A stretch of 64,000 nt of DNA from Limnephilus marmoratus (taxonomy: Eukaryota > Arthropoda > Insecta > Trichoptera > Limnephilidae): NCBI GenBank assembly GCA_917880885.1, contig OU862920.1:42381019-42445018 (forward strand). Reading direction: 5' to 3'. Position numbers and translations under genes: made by a program. Below are positions 35,801 to 44,639 of the stretch, one piece after another. Below the pieces are notes generated by a model. The model was not told the DNA's origin. It saw only the letters and a program-made list of their open reading frames with translations, and searched no databases. Numbering within the stretch: the first letter of the stretch is position 1; each line of letters opens with the position of its first letter.

Positions 35801-38208
35801 TTATTATGACCATTGACGTCTCCGACAATGTTATTTACTCTGTGGTAGGCCACAATAGGTTTCTAAAACAATAAGGAGTATTTTAAAATAAATTAGTGTA
35901 ATACATTTACATAAAGAAACTGCTGAAAACCAGCTGCATTCCAGGAGAAATCCTGAATTATGGCTGAGCAGTAGAGACTTTTTCGTCAATAGAATCAATG
36001 AAAAAAAAGAACAAAATATGTAATATTGTAAAAAATCTATTGATGAATAAACGTTTTATTATTATTATGTTATTTTCGTCTATAACAATTATTTTCTTTT
36101 TGGATTTGACAAATGGATTTTGACGACGAAATTTAATTCTTGAAAGTGTCGCATAAACCAAATGATTTGCATTTATCATCTGGAATTGTGCACGAATGGG
36201 ACAGTTTAGGAGTGAAAAACAAAGGAAATAACTAGGGCACTGTTTTGGAAGCATCCAATAAATCAAAGAATGAAAATGTTCTGAAAAATTACTATAAGGC
36301 AATATGGTAATAATTAGGTACTTACGTTGTTGGATGCTCGACGACCCGGTTCGCGTAGGGATCGTAGTCAATTAACCTGAAGGACCCTGCCTCCTGCATC
36401 TCCACGGTAAAGGCTGGGTTGTCCAGTCCCTCCTTTCCCCCATCCATCGGGGAAAAACTGCGTACAAAGTTTAATAGAAAACAATAACCCATATATTTAA
36501 CTACATAAAAGTAATTATAAAATTTTTATCAATAGATAATAGACACATATGGAGATATGACCAGTACCGGATTATCCCTAAGGCTGAGTAGGCAACTGCC
36601 TTGGGGCCCCGCGTCGGCTAGGGGCCCCGCGTCCCGGGAAAAAGGACTTGCTTCAATTAGTGAGCAACGAAGTTTCGGAAAAAGTCAGCTTTCAAGATTT
36701 TTTTTTATTAGGAACATTTACTGGTCAATAACATTAGGTACATGCATTACAGAAAACAACAAATTATAATAATTAGGTTATAACCCAATAAATAACTAAT
36801 ATTCACATTATGCACAAATGATAAATAAAAAGTCTATAATTAAAACAAATATGTAAACATAGTTGTATTTTACTATTCTTCTATTTGTTGCCACATTACT
36901 ATCTGAAGTGATTGAACGTGCCGTGTGTGGTTAATATTGGCATTTGTTTAATTTTATTTCTAATTATACATACATATGTTTAAAATATAAATGTTGTACA
37001 AGCTTCAGTATGCACTACCTATCTGCTTGGGAAAATAAAAGTGAGTGAGAACGCTGTACCTTCGTTAGTTTTGCTCCGATTTACTTGAAATTTCGAGACA
37101 GTACTCAATATACTGACATGTCTTACATTCTGAAAAAATCTATAGTTTTAAAACCTCCCCCCCCCCATTAAAGCCTTTTAAGGATTTGATCAAGGGAACA
37201 AGGAGGCGTTTGGAAGCCCTTCAACCCTCCCTCCCCCCGCCCCCCGTTAGTCCGCCATTGGTAAAGGGGCCCCGAGACGTGCATTGCCTAGGGGCCCCGA
37301 CATGGTTAATCCGGCCCTGGATATGACCTATCCATGCCCGTCGCCAAGCCAAGACCAAACTGTTAGGACCATTGAAGCTACGTGACAAAGCCAATGAAAT
37401 TTTTGATTTTGTTGTGGGTTTGTAGTTAGAAACAAAGGTGAGGTAATGCTGTACGCAGATACGATTTGCAATATTTATATTTTGAGTGAGTGAATGATAT
37501 TGTCGTCACGTTCGTGCGTGTGGTTTCATACTTATAATGTTACACTACCATCTAGCTTGTTTCTATTATCTGTGAATATAATGTGTTTAAAACCAAGACA
37601 AGAGTTTATTTAAATCCATTCTCTCTTCCACCCTTTACACTATCCAACCTTTCCCTTTTATACTTTAATAGAAATACAAAATAAGTAAAGGCATTTCGCT
37701 GAATATTTCGCGAACATTTTTAAAACATTCATTATTATCTTAGGGCCGGTTTTAAAACCATCCGTTATGCTCGATACCATTTCTACAAACATTCGACCTA
37801 CCAAAAAAAAACAGTTTACAATTCACACGCGACAGAAATGAAATCTTCTGTCTAAATACTTTAGATCTATTTGTTTGTCTCTTTTTAGTGTTGCTATTTT
37901 TCAGTTTAAGTTTCAAATGACAACGGTGCTAAAGAATGGTATCAAGCGTAAAGAACGGACGGTTCTAAAACCGGCCCTTGCTTCGCTCGCAGCCGGGCGG
38001 TAGAATCATACACATTATTCTTAATTAATTTTCGCCGTAGAATTACTAATCAACATGTTTTATATTGTTTTCGCATTCAAATATAATTCAAAATTAAATG
38101 TAAGAATAACGATAAAAAATTGCCTTACTGTATATCTGTTGTGGCCTCATCTCGGTCAAAGGCCGGATTGACATAGGGGCCTCTACGCACGGGGCCGTAC
38201 TCCTCATC
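20624..38208 (-). CDS. path: SLC36 proton-coupled amino acid transporter, pathetic-type
   Basis: Seven exons on the - strand: 38208-38129, 36457-36326, 34642-34370, 32977-32617, 31934-31753, 27047-26866, 20871-20624 (stop TAA 20626-20624). All junctions are GT-AG, and split codons resolve cleanly to 485 residues. Residues 1-70 are a soluble N-terminus with repeated NPAF motifs. Then come NAETLLHLLKGSLGTGIL (the SLC36 signature) and about 11 hydrophobic segments to the C-terminal AALAAIIVEF region. The family exports or imports small amino acids with protons at plasma and lysosomal membranes, and path regulates growth in flies. No Met begins the first exon found. Either a further 5' exon is missing or translation starts at the Met of MDGGKEGLDNPAF in exon 36326-36457. 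The family is sure; the orthologue name is inferred. Confidence 0.85.
21025..21383 (-). repeat. tRNA-headed SINE-like repeat joined to 'GTGAAACTTC' block
   Basis: On the - strand: gaagtgaaacttctttag-type end, tttgaaattcggatgaaacg, a tRNA-like middle (gcagcgggcaaggcgctta to gttcgaatcc), then a tail. The same order of blocks occurs on + at 49140-49462 and 52975-53330. A short (CT)n run lies inside. Confidence 0.6.
21883..22206 (-). mobile_element. Short hAT-type element, 8-bp TSD (7/8)
   Basis: The ends are cagtagcatagtg and, reversed, cagtggcgtaactag, typical hAT termini. The flanks are agcacctc (21875-21882) and agcacatc (22207-22214). The interior holds long G and C runs and is non-coding. 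Confidence 0.75.
22222..22606. mobile_element. MITE with ~45-bp TIR and TA target site
   Basis: The left end is caaggtgtccggaaactcg and the right end, reversed, caacgtgtccggaaactcg. The match extends through gtagtacaagcgggaaactg. TA flanks both sides. It is inserted immediately after the neighbouring hAT element. Confidence 0.85.
23009..23818 (+). mobile_element. hAT-type non-autonomous element rich in ATCGATAT, exact 8-bp TSD
   Basis: The ends are TAGGGATGTCGAAA and, reversed, TAGGCTTGTTGAAA. The TSD atcccaag is exact (23001-23008 and 23819-23826). Subterminal runs of tatcgat repeats lie at both ends. An opposite-orientation copy is at 46887-48791. No transposase is present. Confidence 0.9.
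23830..25395. other. Intron DNA with scattered degraded repeats
   Basis: No gene was seen. A stretch near 24350-24480 (gaggctgaaggaaagggg to ttggaaagatgctgacc) resembles 50800-50870 and, inverted, 63290-63400. It is therefore a fragment of an unclassified repeat. Confidence 0.35.
25399..26333 (+). mobile_element. Helitron-like element (5' TC...CTAG 3')
   Basis: It begins A|TCTTACTAACATTATAAA and ends gcgggaaaaagCTAG|T, the ends seen on lepidopteran Helitron-like repeats. Similar starts and ends occur at 52130-52379. There is no Rep/helicase coding. Internal boundaries suggest it may contain another insertion. Confidence 0.5.
26465..26740 (-). repeat. Family S repeat
   Basis: It runs from ggcgggtatgggtaccgcc through atgacctatgg-related sequence and the gcctcctgcgtggggttaat end. 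It is oriented opposite to the 12450 copy. Confidence 0.55.
26866..27047 (-). CDS. path: path exon: TM8-9
   Basis: It encodes LAQVVQLTLAAAIFITHALA, then CYVAITIVWNEYIFVRIG, then WEYLCRTCIVLVT. The acceptor cttccag abuts a 57-bp tandem repeat that copies the same junction, and a decayed duplicate exon lies upstream at 27268-27376. Confidence 0.92.
27037..27256 (-). repeat. 57-bp tandem repeat copying a path splice acceptor
   Basis: There are about 3.5 near-identical 57-bp units. Each contains, on the - strand, an AT-rich stretch, ttgtcttccag, then gctggcccaagctgg. That is the polypyrimidine tract, AG and first bases of the functional exon at 27047. One unit is 19 codons long and the - strand frame is open across the array. 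Confidence 0.9.
27268..27376 (-). pseudogene. Decayed duplicate of the path TM8-9 exon
   Basis: Read on the - strand after an AG at 27377-27378, it encodes LAQV, then THALDCYVAITTFLNNSIFV and EGPSLQES. These align with LAQV, THALACYVAITIVWNEYIFV and the GGPDRPG region of the functional exon about 300 bases away. Acceptor and entry phase are kept. Eleven residues of TM8 are deleted, and the 3' half with the donor is gone. It is an exon relic, not an active alternative exon. Confidence 0.85.
27460..27705 (+). repeat. 'GTGAAACTTC' family repeat
   Basis: It includes gtgagaacttcttagcacc, actaaaaagagacaaacac, gagagaatgaggtag and ggtttcacttctaccgcgtg, as in the copies at 52735 and (reversed) 58800. 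Confidence 0.6.
27710..29180. other. Intron DNA, no recognised element
   Basis: AT-rich path intron sequence with no convincing coding or RNA feature. Confidence 0.35.
29190..29755 (+). mobile_element. 5'-truncated Jockey-like LINE, C-terminal RT fragment and 3' tail
   Basis: Across 29190-29550 a frame (with one stop or frameshift near 29310) reads YGHYPWLYPTNFLLGILG, LHSLQLRREGYLL, SLYVPDDYLRQRQHRLFYLP and RTNLPKVLPVGRSIL. This is the style of the C-terminus after the reverse transcriptase in insect Jockey-clade elements. It ends in a (TTA)n tract at about 29740-29755. It is dead on arrival and antisense to path. Confidence 0.75.
30325..31080 (+). mobile_element. 5'-truncated Jockey/CR1-like LINE fragment
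   Basis: It reads EKYLGLCIDQRLTFKQHI, then LLPNKLKIGLYYSLVHSHLN and YLIEIWGNAC, the end of a non-LTR reverse transcriptase domain. A frame change near 30700 continues YIQNNLVHTNTEF and RQRDNIHLN. The 3' end is A-rich, near 31060. It is non-functional. Confidence 0.75.
31149..31344. mobile_element. Short hAT-type MITE
   Basis: The ends are cagtggttcttaacct and aggttaagaaccactg (inverted). The 8-bp flanks atcaatag and gtctatag match at 6 of 8. The interior repeats caccgaaccc three times. Confidence 0.75.
31370..31610 (+). other. Short open frame, unrecognised
   Basis: The frame reads FTYNEIYAFVVEIETKAGRR, then VVRVNDVINTLLKIDHGLV before becoming hydrophobic and ending. The composition looks coding-like, but no family is recognised. 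It sits in a path intron on the opposite strand and is probably part of a degraded element. Confidence 0.2.
31753..31934 (-). CDS. path: path exon: loop plus TM7
   Basis: ILPLENEMQDPKSFGGNTGV leads into RAMSIIVFLYVGMGLFGYL, then RYGEEAAGSITLNLPSDFE. It starts at phase 0 and ends with two bases of Val. Confidence 0.92.
31978..32058 (-). repeat. Family S repeat, terminal fragment
   Basis: It reads agaccctccacacagcatcc to tgtgtggagttaatg, matching the ends of the longer family S copies. It lies 44 bases from the path exon at 31934. Confidence 0.5.
32617..32977 (-). CDS. path: path exon: TM3-6
   Basis: It begins with one base completing Ala, then IIVNAFLLTYQIGTCCVYVVF. A putative extracellular loop (VINHYTGADTDVKIY) follows, then three more hydrophobic segments ending LFALEAIGV at phase 0. 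Confidence 0.92.
33440..33777 (+). mobile_element. Helitron-like element, 3' end CTAG
   Basis: It ends gtggtcgggtcagCTAG|T. Inside are ctgtctgtctgttcgagat and a GC-richer stretch typical of such lepidopteran repeats. The left boundary is approximate. Confidence 0.45.
34370..34642 (-). CDS. path: path exon: TM1-2 with SLC36 signature
   Basis: It encodes NAETLLHLLKGSLGTGIL, then AMPNAFSQAGYIVGSIG, and IIGLLCTYCIHMLI. The soluble loop runs to SHYAA. GTGIL in the first unwound helix is the substrate-binding signature of this family. Confidence 0.92.
34726..34832. repeat. Two adjacent perfect hairpins
   Basis: Hairpin 1 (34726-34773) has gagcag-T run against A run-ctgctc arms around caatttgtttaaattg. 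Hairpin 2 (34774-34832) has atttaatctcaccaaagg and its inverse around G and C runs. They lie 84 bases upstream of the path exon at 34642, within the intron. Confidence 0.7.
35412..35805 (+). repeat. Family S repeat
   Basis: It contains ggaagttctgggaaggtaaa, agacaaacttcaccccatga and atattcccggggctgcggtg, in the same order as 43415-43845. Its short open frames are shadows. Confidence 0.55.
36326..36457 (-). CDS. path: path exon: N-terminus with possible start Met
   Basis: It encodes FSPMDGGKEGLDNPAF, then RLIDYDPYANRVVEHPTT. The last Thr codon is completed in the next exon. The internal Met is a candidate start and would give about 455 residues. Confidence 0.8.
36562..37319 (+). mobile_element. 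hAT-type element with ggggcccc ends, exact 8-bp TSD
   Basis: The ends are cagtaccggattatcc and, reversed, cagggccggattaacc. The TSD gatatgac is exact (36554-36561 and 37320-37327). A tctaggggcccc-type motif is repeated near both ends. The interior is AT-rich and non-coding. It is inserted about 105 bases upstream of the path exon at 36457. Confidence 0.9.
37805..37945 (-). repeat. 'GTGAAACTTC' family, short copy
   Basis: It contains cagtttacaattcacacgcg, gtttgtctctttttagtgttg and tttcaaatgacaacggtgc. It is a deleted member of the family. Confidence 0.55.
38129..38208 (-). CDS. path: path exon: cytosolic N-terminus
   Basis: The acceptor is gttccag and the donor is gtaagg. It starts at phase 0 (DEEYGPVRRGPYVNPAFD) and ends after two bases of a His codon. 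It carries the first of two NPAF motifs. It is the most 5' exon recognised. Confidence 0.7.
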
Positions 38209-38399
38209 CTGGAACAAGTTTTATATTACGATAAAGAAATGGTTCTACCGGTTTGGAGATAAAATTAATAACATGACTGAGGATTGCATCTCCCTCCCCA
38301 GGGACTGGAGGCAACATCGCTAAAAGCTGAGCCAAATCCCATTTTGATAAGACATTTTATTTTTCATTATTTCGTATATTAACGGTTGTAATGTCATCC

Positions 38400-38675
38400 A
38401 ATTTCAAAGAAATGTGTGTATGTTCGCGTGTGTCGTGTGTGTATGCCCGATTGCCACCAAAAGTGAAACAATTTTGACTTTCCGCCACGGTCCTTTCATC
38501 CAATTTCAAGAAAGGCTTGTGGGTTTTACAATCAAATCAAAATTTTACAGAGTGCATTGTCATCGATAACGAGTATATCAGCCGAGTTTCAGCTCGATCG
38601 GATGTCGGTAAGTGGGTTAATTTCCTCTTCAAGGTTCCATTTTATTCAAGTCAATCAAGAAAATTAAATTGATAT
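38400..38675 (+). repeat. Repeat with 'gtttcagctcgatcggatg', second copy
   Basis: It shares its central part with 20380-20545, and it extends further left (gtgtgtatgcccgattgcc). Two copies thus sit just outside the two ends of the recognised path exons. I treat this as coincidence. Confidence 0.5.
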
Positions 38676-38679
38676 TCAA

Positions 38680-39055
38680 ATATTATACGTATTTAAAAAA
38701 AAAGATTAATTTAATATAATAAAATATTTTATTTAGCACCAATTTCATTTATGATTTTTATTTTTTTATTGAATACTTTACATTTTAAGATTGTAAACCT
38801 TAGTAAATTTTCACGGTGGTCATTTCAATTAGGTACTAATATATGATTGGAGTTGAGACGGTATTTTCAATATTGCTTAAATATTATTATTGTTAATAAC
38901 TTGTTAAGCGCTAGAACTTCCAATAGTCAGATAAAAATCCCACTAAGGGAATACCAAAATAATAATAATAAAAATGTAAAGGGAGAAACAGGAAAAATCA
39001 TGTAGGACGATGGAAAAAAACGACCACACAACTGAAGTAAAAATTGTGCTCCATC
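38680..39055. other. AT-rich DNA upstream of the first recognised path exon
   Basis: No 5' exon of path could be supported here. No other element was recognised. Confidence 0.35.
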
Positions 39056-39245
39056 TATATGATATGAAGAGAGAAAGAAAATGTGCGCGCGCACTGCTCT
39101 CTCTTGCTCCTACAGTGTGATACAGACAATAGGCATGCACTGCGTAACGTGCTGACTATGAGAGAAAGAGGGAAAGAAAATGTGTGCTCGCACCTATCTC
39201 TCTCTTGCCCCTACTGTAATGTACGTAACGTTTGCCTCGCTTTTC
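39055..39245 (+). repeat. Family T repeat, partial copy
   Basis: It contains agagagaaagaaaatgtgcg, cactgctctctcttgctcc and gtgatacagacaatagg, as at 39540 and 56865. The sequence diverges after 39245. Confidence 0.6.
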
Positions 39246-39539
39246 GTATGTTGTTTGCATCTTCTTCCTTCTGTACCAACGTTTTGAACAGCCTTACAGT
39301 TTACATCATCAGGGCAGATGTGATGGATAGCAAGGCTTTCCGAAATATTGGCTCAAGAAGGGGGAAGCCTAACATGACTCAGAAAACCCTACAATTTAAC
39401 CCAATCAAGATGCCTACTACCTGCTATTCGGCTGTGAGAAACCTTTAGCATAATCGATTAGAGACCTATCCAAGATCCAAGGACTGAAATATAATTTTCT
39501 CGAACCTTTAGAATAAAATAAAAAAAGGGTGTGCTTTAG

Positions 39540-39880
39540 ACCACACGACTAAAGTAAAACTTCTTTAGCTCCATTTATATGATAGGAAGAGAGAAAGAAA
39601 ATGTGCGCGCGCACTGCTCTCTCTTGTCCTACAGTATGATACAGACAATAGGCCTGCATTGTGTCTTAGATATACGAAACGTAACTGGCTATGAGAGAAA
39701 GAAAATGTGTGCTTGCACCTCTCTCTCTTACCTCTACAGTAATATACGAAACGTAACTCTCTATCTTTCTATCTTCACTAACTTATATCTCCCTCTCAAC
39801 TACCGTTCGCCTCGCCCTTCATAACGCTCTCGTCACGCATTCACCAGCTTACTCCCCAAGTCAAGCGTGCGTAAATAAAT
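39540..39880 (+). repeat. Family T repeat
   Basis: It runs from gaccacacgactaaagtaaa through two rounds of gagagaaagaaaatgtg and (CT)n-rich sequence to cttactccccaagtcaagcg. Full copies are at 56865-57220 (+) and 57800-58640 (-, interrupted). The ends gaagtaaaacttcttt resemble the 'GTGAAACTTC' family termini. Confidence 0.65.
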
Positions 39881-40091
39881 TTTACTTAAAAAATATCACT
39901 TAATTAAATGCATATTATTAAGTTAGGCATGTGTTTTTATTTTAATTCCCATACAAAATCATTCATCATATTATTGTGAGAAACGTGACAGATGGATATT
40001 GTTCCAATGAAAACTGAACTATTATTATTTGCAGAAACAATTAATGTTTTTATAATGTGTTAACGTATTTCAAAATATAATTATATTAATA

Positions 40092-40625
40092 CTAGCTGGG
40101 TTACCCGGCTTCGCTCAGGACAACATTCGAGAGTGTTCTGAAATGTTTCGCATTGATGTTCTCGAATCCCTATTCCCGAACTTTCCACAATTTTCCAGAA
40201 TGTTCCGGGATGTTCTGGAACGTTGTGGAATGCTCTGAAATACTCTGACTGGGTGTCCGGCTTCGCTCAGGGAGTTGATGTGAGATTGAATTGACGTTCG
40301 AATCCACGACGGATCTTGCTTTATATACCCCATATGGGTAGCCCCATAAAAAAATTCAAAAGTTTCAGATCATTCCACAACATTTAGAAGTGTTCTGGAA
40401 TGTTCCACAATGATCTGGGATATTCCGGTATATTCCTAAATATATTCCGGAGTGTGTTGATAGGCTCAAGAATACTCTGGAATGTTATGAACTGTTGGAA
40501 ATTTCAAGGGGCGAGACTTCCAGCCCTTATATCTTTAAAAGCACACCCGTCAGGTAAAACCTATTACTTTCTTCATGTATGTGGGATAGAGGGCTATCAC
40601 ACAATATAACTCCTGTTATCATACC
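40092..40625 (-). repeat. Helitron-like/HSE-rich repeat, short copy
   Basis: It begins with a reversed Helitron-like end (CTAG at 40092-40095, then gggttacccggcttcgctc). It then contains two clusters of TTCnnGAAnnTTC-type sequence (about 40170-40240 and 40370-40490). It ends cagcccttatatctttaaaag to atcatac. The same right-hand end closes the long array at 46560-46690. Confidence 0.55.
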
Positions 40626-42175
40626 AGGGGTCCTAGCATGGTCGATCGATATAACCCTATATCAATACTATATCGGTAAAATCCGTCATTTATGGTCAGT
40701 TATCAATATGTGCTAGCACGCTCAACAATTGTTAAGGGATATTCCGACCGACGATTGACAAAAGCCTGTCAAATCGTATGCATTCTTGGTTGATAAAACC
40801 CCAATATTAATACGAAATGTAATAAATCCGTCGTCTATGGTCAGTTAGCGATATTTGCGAGCACAGTGAACATACGATTCCGACAGTCGGTTGACAAAAG
40901 ACGCCGTTTTTACCGTGGCTTCCGGAGTGACAGATAAGCTGTCAATGTTCAGATTTTTTTAAATAATGTCGTTTGTTACGCAAAATAACTGGCTAATTAA
41001 TGAGTAGAGGTGAACTAAAAAAACTCTCAGAATTTAAAGAAATCGTATACGAGACCCATAGACTCAGTTATTTCATGAGGCGATCAATTAATTGCTTTCA
41101 AATTCGAGAAATGAAATTTGTTAAAATGTCGTTTAGTCTCAAAAAGTATCTACATGCGAAACGCCAATATTTATTTGAGTTCGAATTTCAATTCGAAATT
41201 GTCAATTTATTGGTATTTTTCATTTTTACGCAGCACATTTCAAATTAAGAAACGAAAATTCATTAAAAGATCGCCAGTGTTGCCATCGTGTGAGATCGTA
41301 TGTCGATTCCTTATTTATTTCCCTTCGACGTCGGTCTGCCTATCGATGGCGCAAGCGTGCTAGGGCAATCGGTTCGTTATCGATACGAGATTGTAAATCA
41401 CCCTGTCGTTTGTTTGACTGGCGATATACCTACGCAACTTTATTAATAATGACATTCTTTCTGCATAATTACTGGTTTATTAATGAACGGAGGCAGATTA
41501 TCGAAGATTGCAGGATTGAATTAAATCGGAATTCAGACGTTTTCGTTTGACAGTTTCGTACTTACGAATATATTTATCTCGTATTATGGCTAATGATCTC
41601 ATTGTCCAATTAACTCCTTTTTATTGTCAAAAAATACATGCGGACTTCCTACGTACATTAAAGTGTGTGTATTTAATATTATTATGATATCTCAGCAAAA
41701 ATCTCGGTGTAAATGGATCTTTAAATGTTCAAAAGAAAAGATTATTAGTTAGTTGTCATATTATTACATTAATGGACTAAAATGTTTTTGACAGGTATTA
41801 TAGACCGGGAGCCTGGCTACACAAACACACGTCATCGAGTACACAGATGAAACTACTTTATAATAATAATAATAATAATTGGATAATTTATAAAGCGCCG
41901 TTTTTGTGAAAAATCACCTCAAGGGCGCTGTACTTTGTAGTGATAATGTACATTTAGTAAGCCTTAAACAAGCTAGTCTGCCGGTGCACATCTTGGAAGG
42001 TTCCACGCAGTCATGGAAATAGTGAGCGATTTTTGAAGTAAAACTTCTTTATGCACGCTCGACATGGGGGGTAGGCTGGTGAATGCGTTACGAAAAAGGA
42101 TATTATATACATTTTATGCGAACGGTAATCGATGCGAACGGTGGGCGAACGGTTGGGCCTTTGGGGGGATGGGAA

Positions 42176-42247
42176 TGGGAATGGGAATGGGAATGGGAAT
42201 GGGAATGGGAATGGGAATGGGGATGGGGATTGGGATGGGGATGGGTA
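42176..42247 (+). repeat. (GGGAAT)n hexanucleotide minisatellite
   Basis: About 9-12 copies of gggaat drift to ggggat. The repeats are open in several frames (Gly-Met or Trp-Glu repeats), so the overlapping open frames are not genes. Confidence 0.9.
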
Positions 42248-42744
42248 CCCGGCACGCGTTGCAAGGACACTGTAACCTTGGGATCAACTTAACTGTAATG
42301 GTTCCATCCTATATAACATTATATACAACGGGAACCCGGCATAAGTTAGTGAAGTTTTACTTCAGTCGTGTGGTCTAAAACACACTCGTTTTTATTCGAA
42401 AAAATTACGAACGGGAATGGTTTCATATGATAAAGGTCGATTAGTAGATGAGAAAATTAGCAGGTCTGCCAACCGGCAGCCTGGCACGTTCGCAGGCAGC
42501 CGGTGTTAAATTGGGATAGAAATTAGTAAATTTTACGTCATCGAGTACACGAATGAAACCAACGAATAACTGTATTCTAGATTCTAAACCACCCCATTGA
42601 AGAATTTCTCTAGTTCCATGACTGCGCGGAATCTGCCAAGAGGCGCGGCGCACCAGCTTTTTTAACACTAGAAAGACCGGGTACTGCTACATACCTATAA
42701 AGACCACGACCGTCACTTTGACGGCTGATCACTTTTTTCACATT

Positions 42745-43190
42745 GGGAGGCGGATATGGGTACCGCTGCCCCGGGAACCATTTGTTGCATAACCAACACC
42801 TCTGCCATAGTACACTTCAAGTGGTTCGCTACGTTTAGTGACTTAGCAGGGGTGTCCGGGTTCATTGGGTGAGGTTTGTCTGAGTCTAGGTGGCGAATAC
42901 GTTTGCCCAGCTACTGCGTAGCGGACCGGGTCGGGAGACACTTGTTGAGGGAGACACTTATCTTATCCTCTCCAGCAGGACCTTTCTCATCCCGTCGCCT
43001 TGCACCGCAGTGGGAGGGATGGATTCATTCGTCCGTCACTCCTGGATACATTTACGAATTTTACCTATTCATCTCTCACACTTTTTTCCTTTCGAACTTT
43101 CCTACCTTCCTTTCCCTTAAAACACAAATGCACACAGCATCCTCAAAGATGACATAGGCTCTAAGGGTTTTTTTCCTCGGGGCTTCCAGG
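42745..43190 (-). repeat. Family S repeat, near full length
   Basis: It runs from gggaggcggatatgggtacc to gggcttccaggaaaaaaac. It is inverted relative to the copy at 43415 and 225 bases from it, so the two can fold back on each other. Confidence 0.6.
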
Positions 43191-43414
43191 AAAAAAACAT
43201 GGGAGTGCAAAATGCTGTAATTTTAGTACAAGCATGTGTTATGTTTGCACAATATCCAATTTTTTACGTTTTTTATAAAATCGAATGCACTCTCCGCAAA
43301 CGGGTTTCTTACAATTATCACACGTGTCATTTATTTGGTTTTTATTATATTTTTATTAATTTGGCACTGTCGTCTTTCAGAAGTTTTATTTTCCGGTTTC
43401 TTTTATTTTTCGTT

Positions 43415-43845
43415 TACATTAGCTCCACAAAAAAGCCCTAAGGAAAATAATTCCCCTCACGATATTTGTCAACTTTTGAGATGCTGTGTGGAGGGTACCT
43501 ATACGAAAAGGAAGAATAATAGGTTCTGGGAAGGAAATGAGGTGAGGGGTGGGTGGGAAACTGGGGTTCAGTGTGTTCAAGAGTGGCGGACGTATGAATC
43601 TGTCCCCACCACTGCGGTGCAAGGCATGGTTCTGAGACTCCTGCTGGCGAGGTCAAAATATCACCCTCAACCGTCCTCTGCTAAACTGGCCTACCACGCA
43701 GTTGTTTGGCAGGCGCATCCGCTGCCAAGATCCGGACAAACCTAACCCCATGAACCCGGGCCCCCCTGCTAAGTCACAAAACATAGCAAACCTCTTGGGG
43801 TGACCTATAGCAGACGTGTTGGTTATCCAATAAATGATTCTGTCA
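43415..43845 (+). repeat. Family S repeat, near full length
   Basis: It runs from acattagctccacaaaaaag through gatgctgtgtggagggtac and gacctatagcagacgtgttg to atccaataaatg. The overlapping 169-residue open frame (43236-43745) is a by-product of the repeat. Confidence 0.6.
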
Positions 43846-44639
43846 TTTCTTCGGAAGCAAACGCAGCTGGATCAACTCTGGTATTTGTATACTCTGTCCT
43901 CCAACAAGCCATAAAATAAATGTGGGCGAGATATTTTTTTGGGGTATTTTTGTAAATTATGTGACAGTGACCAATCAACATAGAGATCGAGTTCGAATGG
44001 TACACGATACCGAAATAAAAAAGACAGACATAATAGTACTATCATAAACGAGGAGGAATGGGTATGTTGTTAACTTGGGTAAAGAAGGTTGTAAACAAAT
44101 TCAGCATTATGGCTCAAACCGTCACATTGACGGCGGCGGTCTTTGTAGGTATAAGTCTATATATCTCAAAAAGTAATTAAGACACGTACCTGTTTTTTTC
44201 ACCATAGTTGTTAAACCATAAATCATGAAATGTAAAAAAAAATCACACCAATACAATAATTATTAAGCATTATATCGTCATTTTACTTCGGGCTGCCGTC
44301 AAAATGAAGGCTCCGGTCTTTCTAGTGTTGCTTACTAAATGTCCATTATCACTTCAAAGTAGTTTCATCCGTGTACTCGTAAGGTTTGTGTACCGGCTCC
44401 CGGTCTAAAACTCCGATTCCATAGACATTGTGACAGCTACATAGAAAGTACCTCAAGTGTTGCCAGCGTATAACAATTTCTTTTTGATTACCTTACATTG
44501 CTTATGAATATCGGTTCGGTACAAAATCGTCGGTTGTTATGCCATGTCGATTCGATATTGTAAAGATAACGATTTCAGTGTGCTAGGACCCCAGGACTCG
44601 TCTTTGAGTTTTAGCGGCATGCACATTGAACACTTTTTT

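Larger units (their letters stand above)
42666..44327. mobile_element. piggyBac-like non-autonomous element
   Basis: The ends are CACTAGAAAGACCGG and its inverse ccggtctttctagtg. The left flank is TTAA (42662-42665), and the right flank ttgc is a decayed TTAA. Subterminal inverted motifs occur (gaccgtcactttgacgg; ccgtcacattgacgg). Inside are two family S copies in opposite orientation. No transposase is present. Confidence 0.75.
41803..44405. mobile_element. Element with ~50-bp TIR and TA target site, carrying nested insertions
   Basis: The left end is gaccgggagcctggctac and the right end, reversed, gaccgggagccggtacac. Both continue through gagtacac-gatgaaactac. TA flanks each side (41801-41802, 44406-44407). 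A piggyBac-like element is nested inside. A fragment of the same end recurs at about 42520-42570. Confidence 0.65.
40627..44592. mobile_element. Possible ~4-kb composite with GGGGTCCTAGCA inverted ends
   Basis: The left edge is aggggtcctagca and the right edge, reversed, tggggtcctagca. No clear TSD was seen. It contains the two nested elements at 41803-44405 and 42666-44327. The outer 1.2 kb has scattered short open frames with no domain. Confidence 0.35.

Noticed and set aside
42064..42378. Open frames with GMGMGM or WEWEWE repeats
   Set aside because: They come from the (GGGAAT)n minisatellite, which is open in more than one frame.
43236..43745. 169-residue open frame
   Set aside because: It overlaps a family S repeat on its + strand. 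Other copies of the repeat do not keep the frame.
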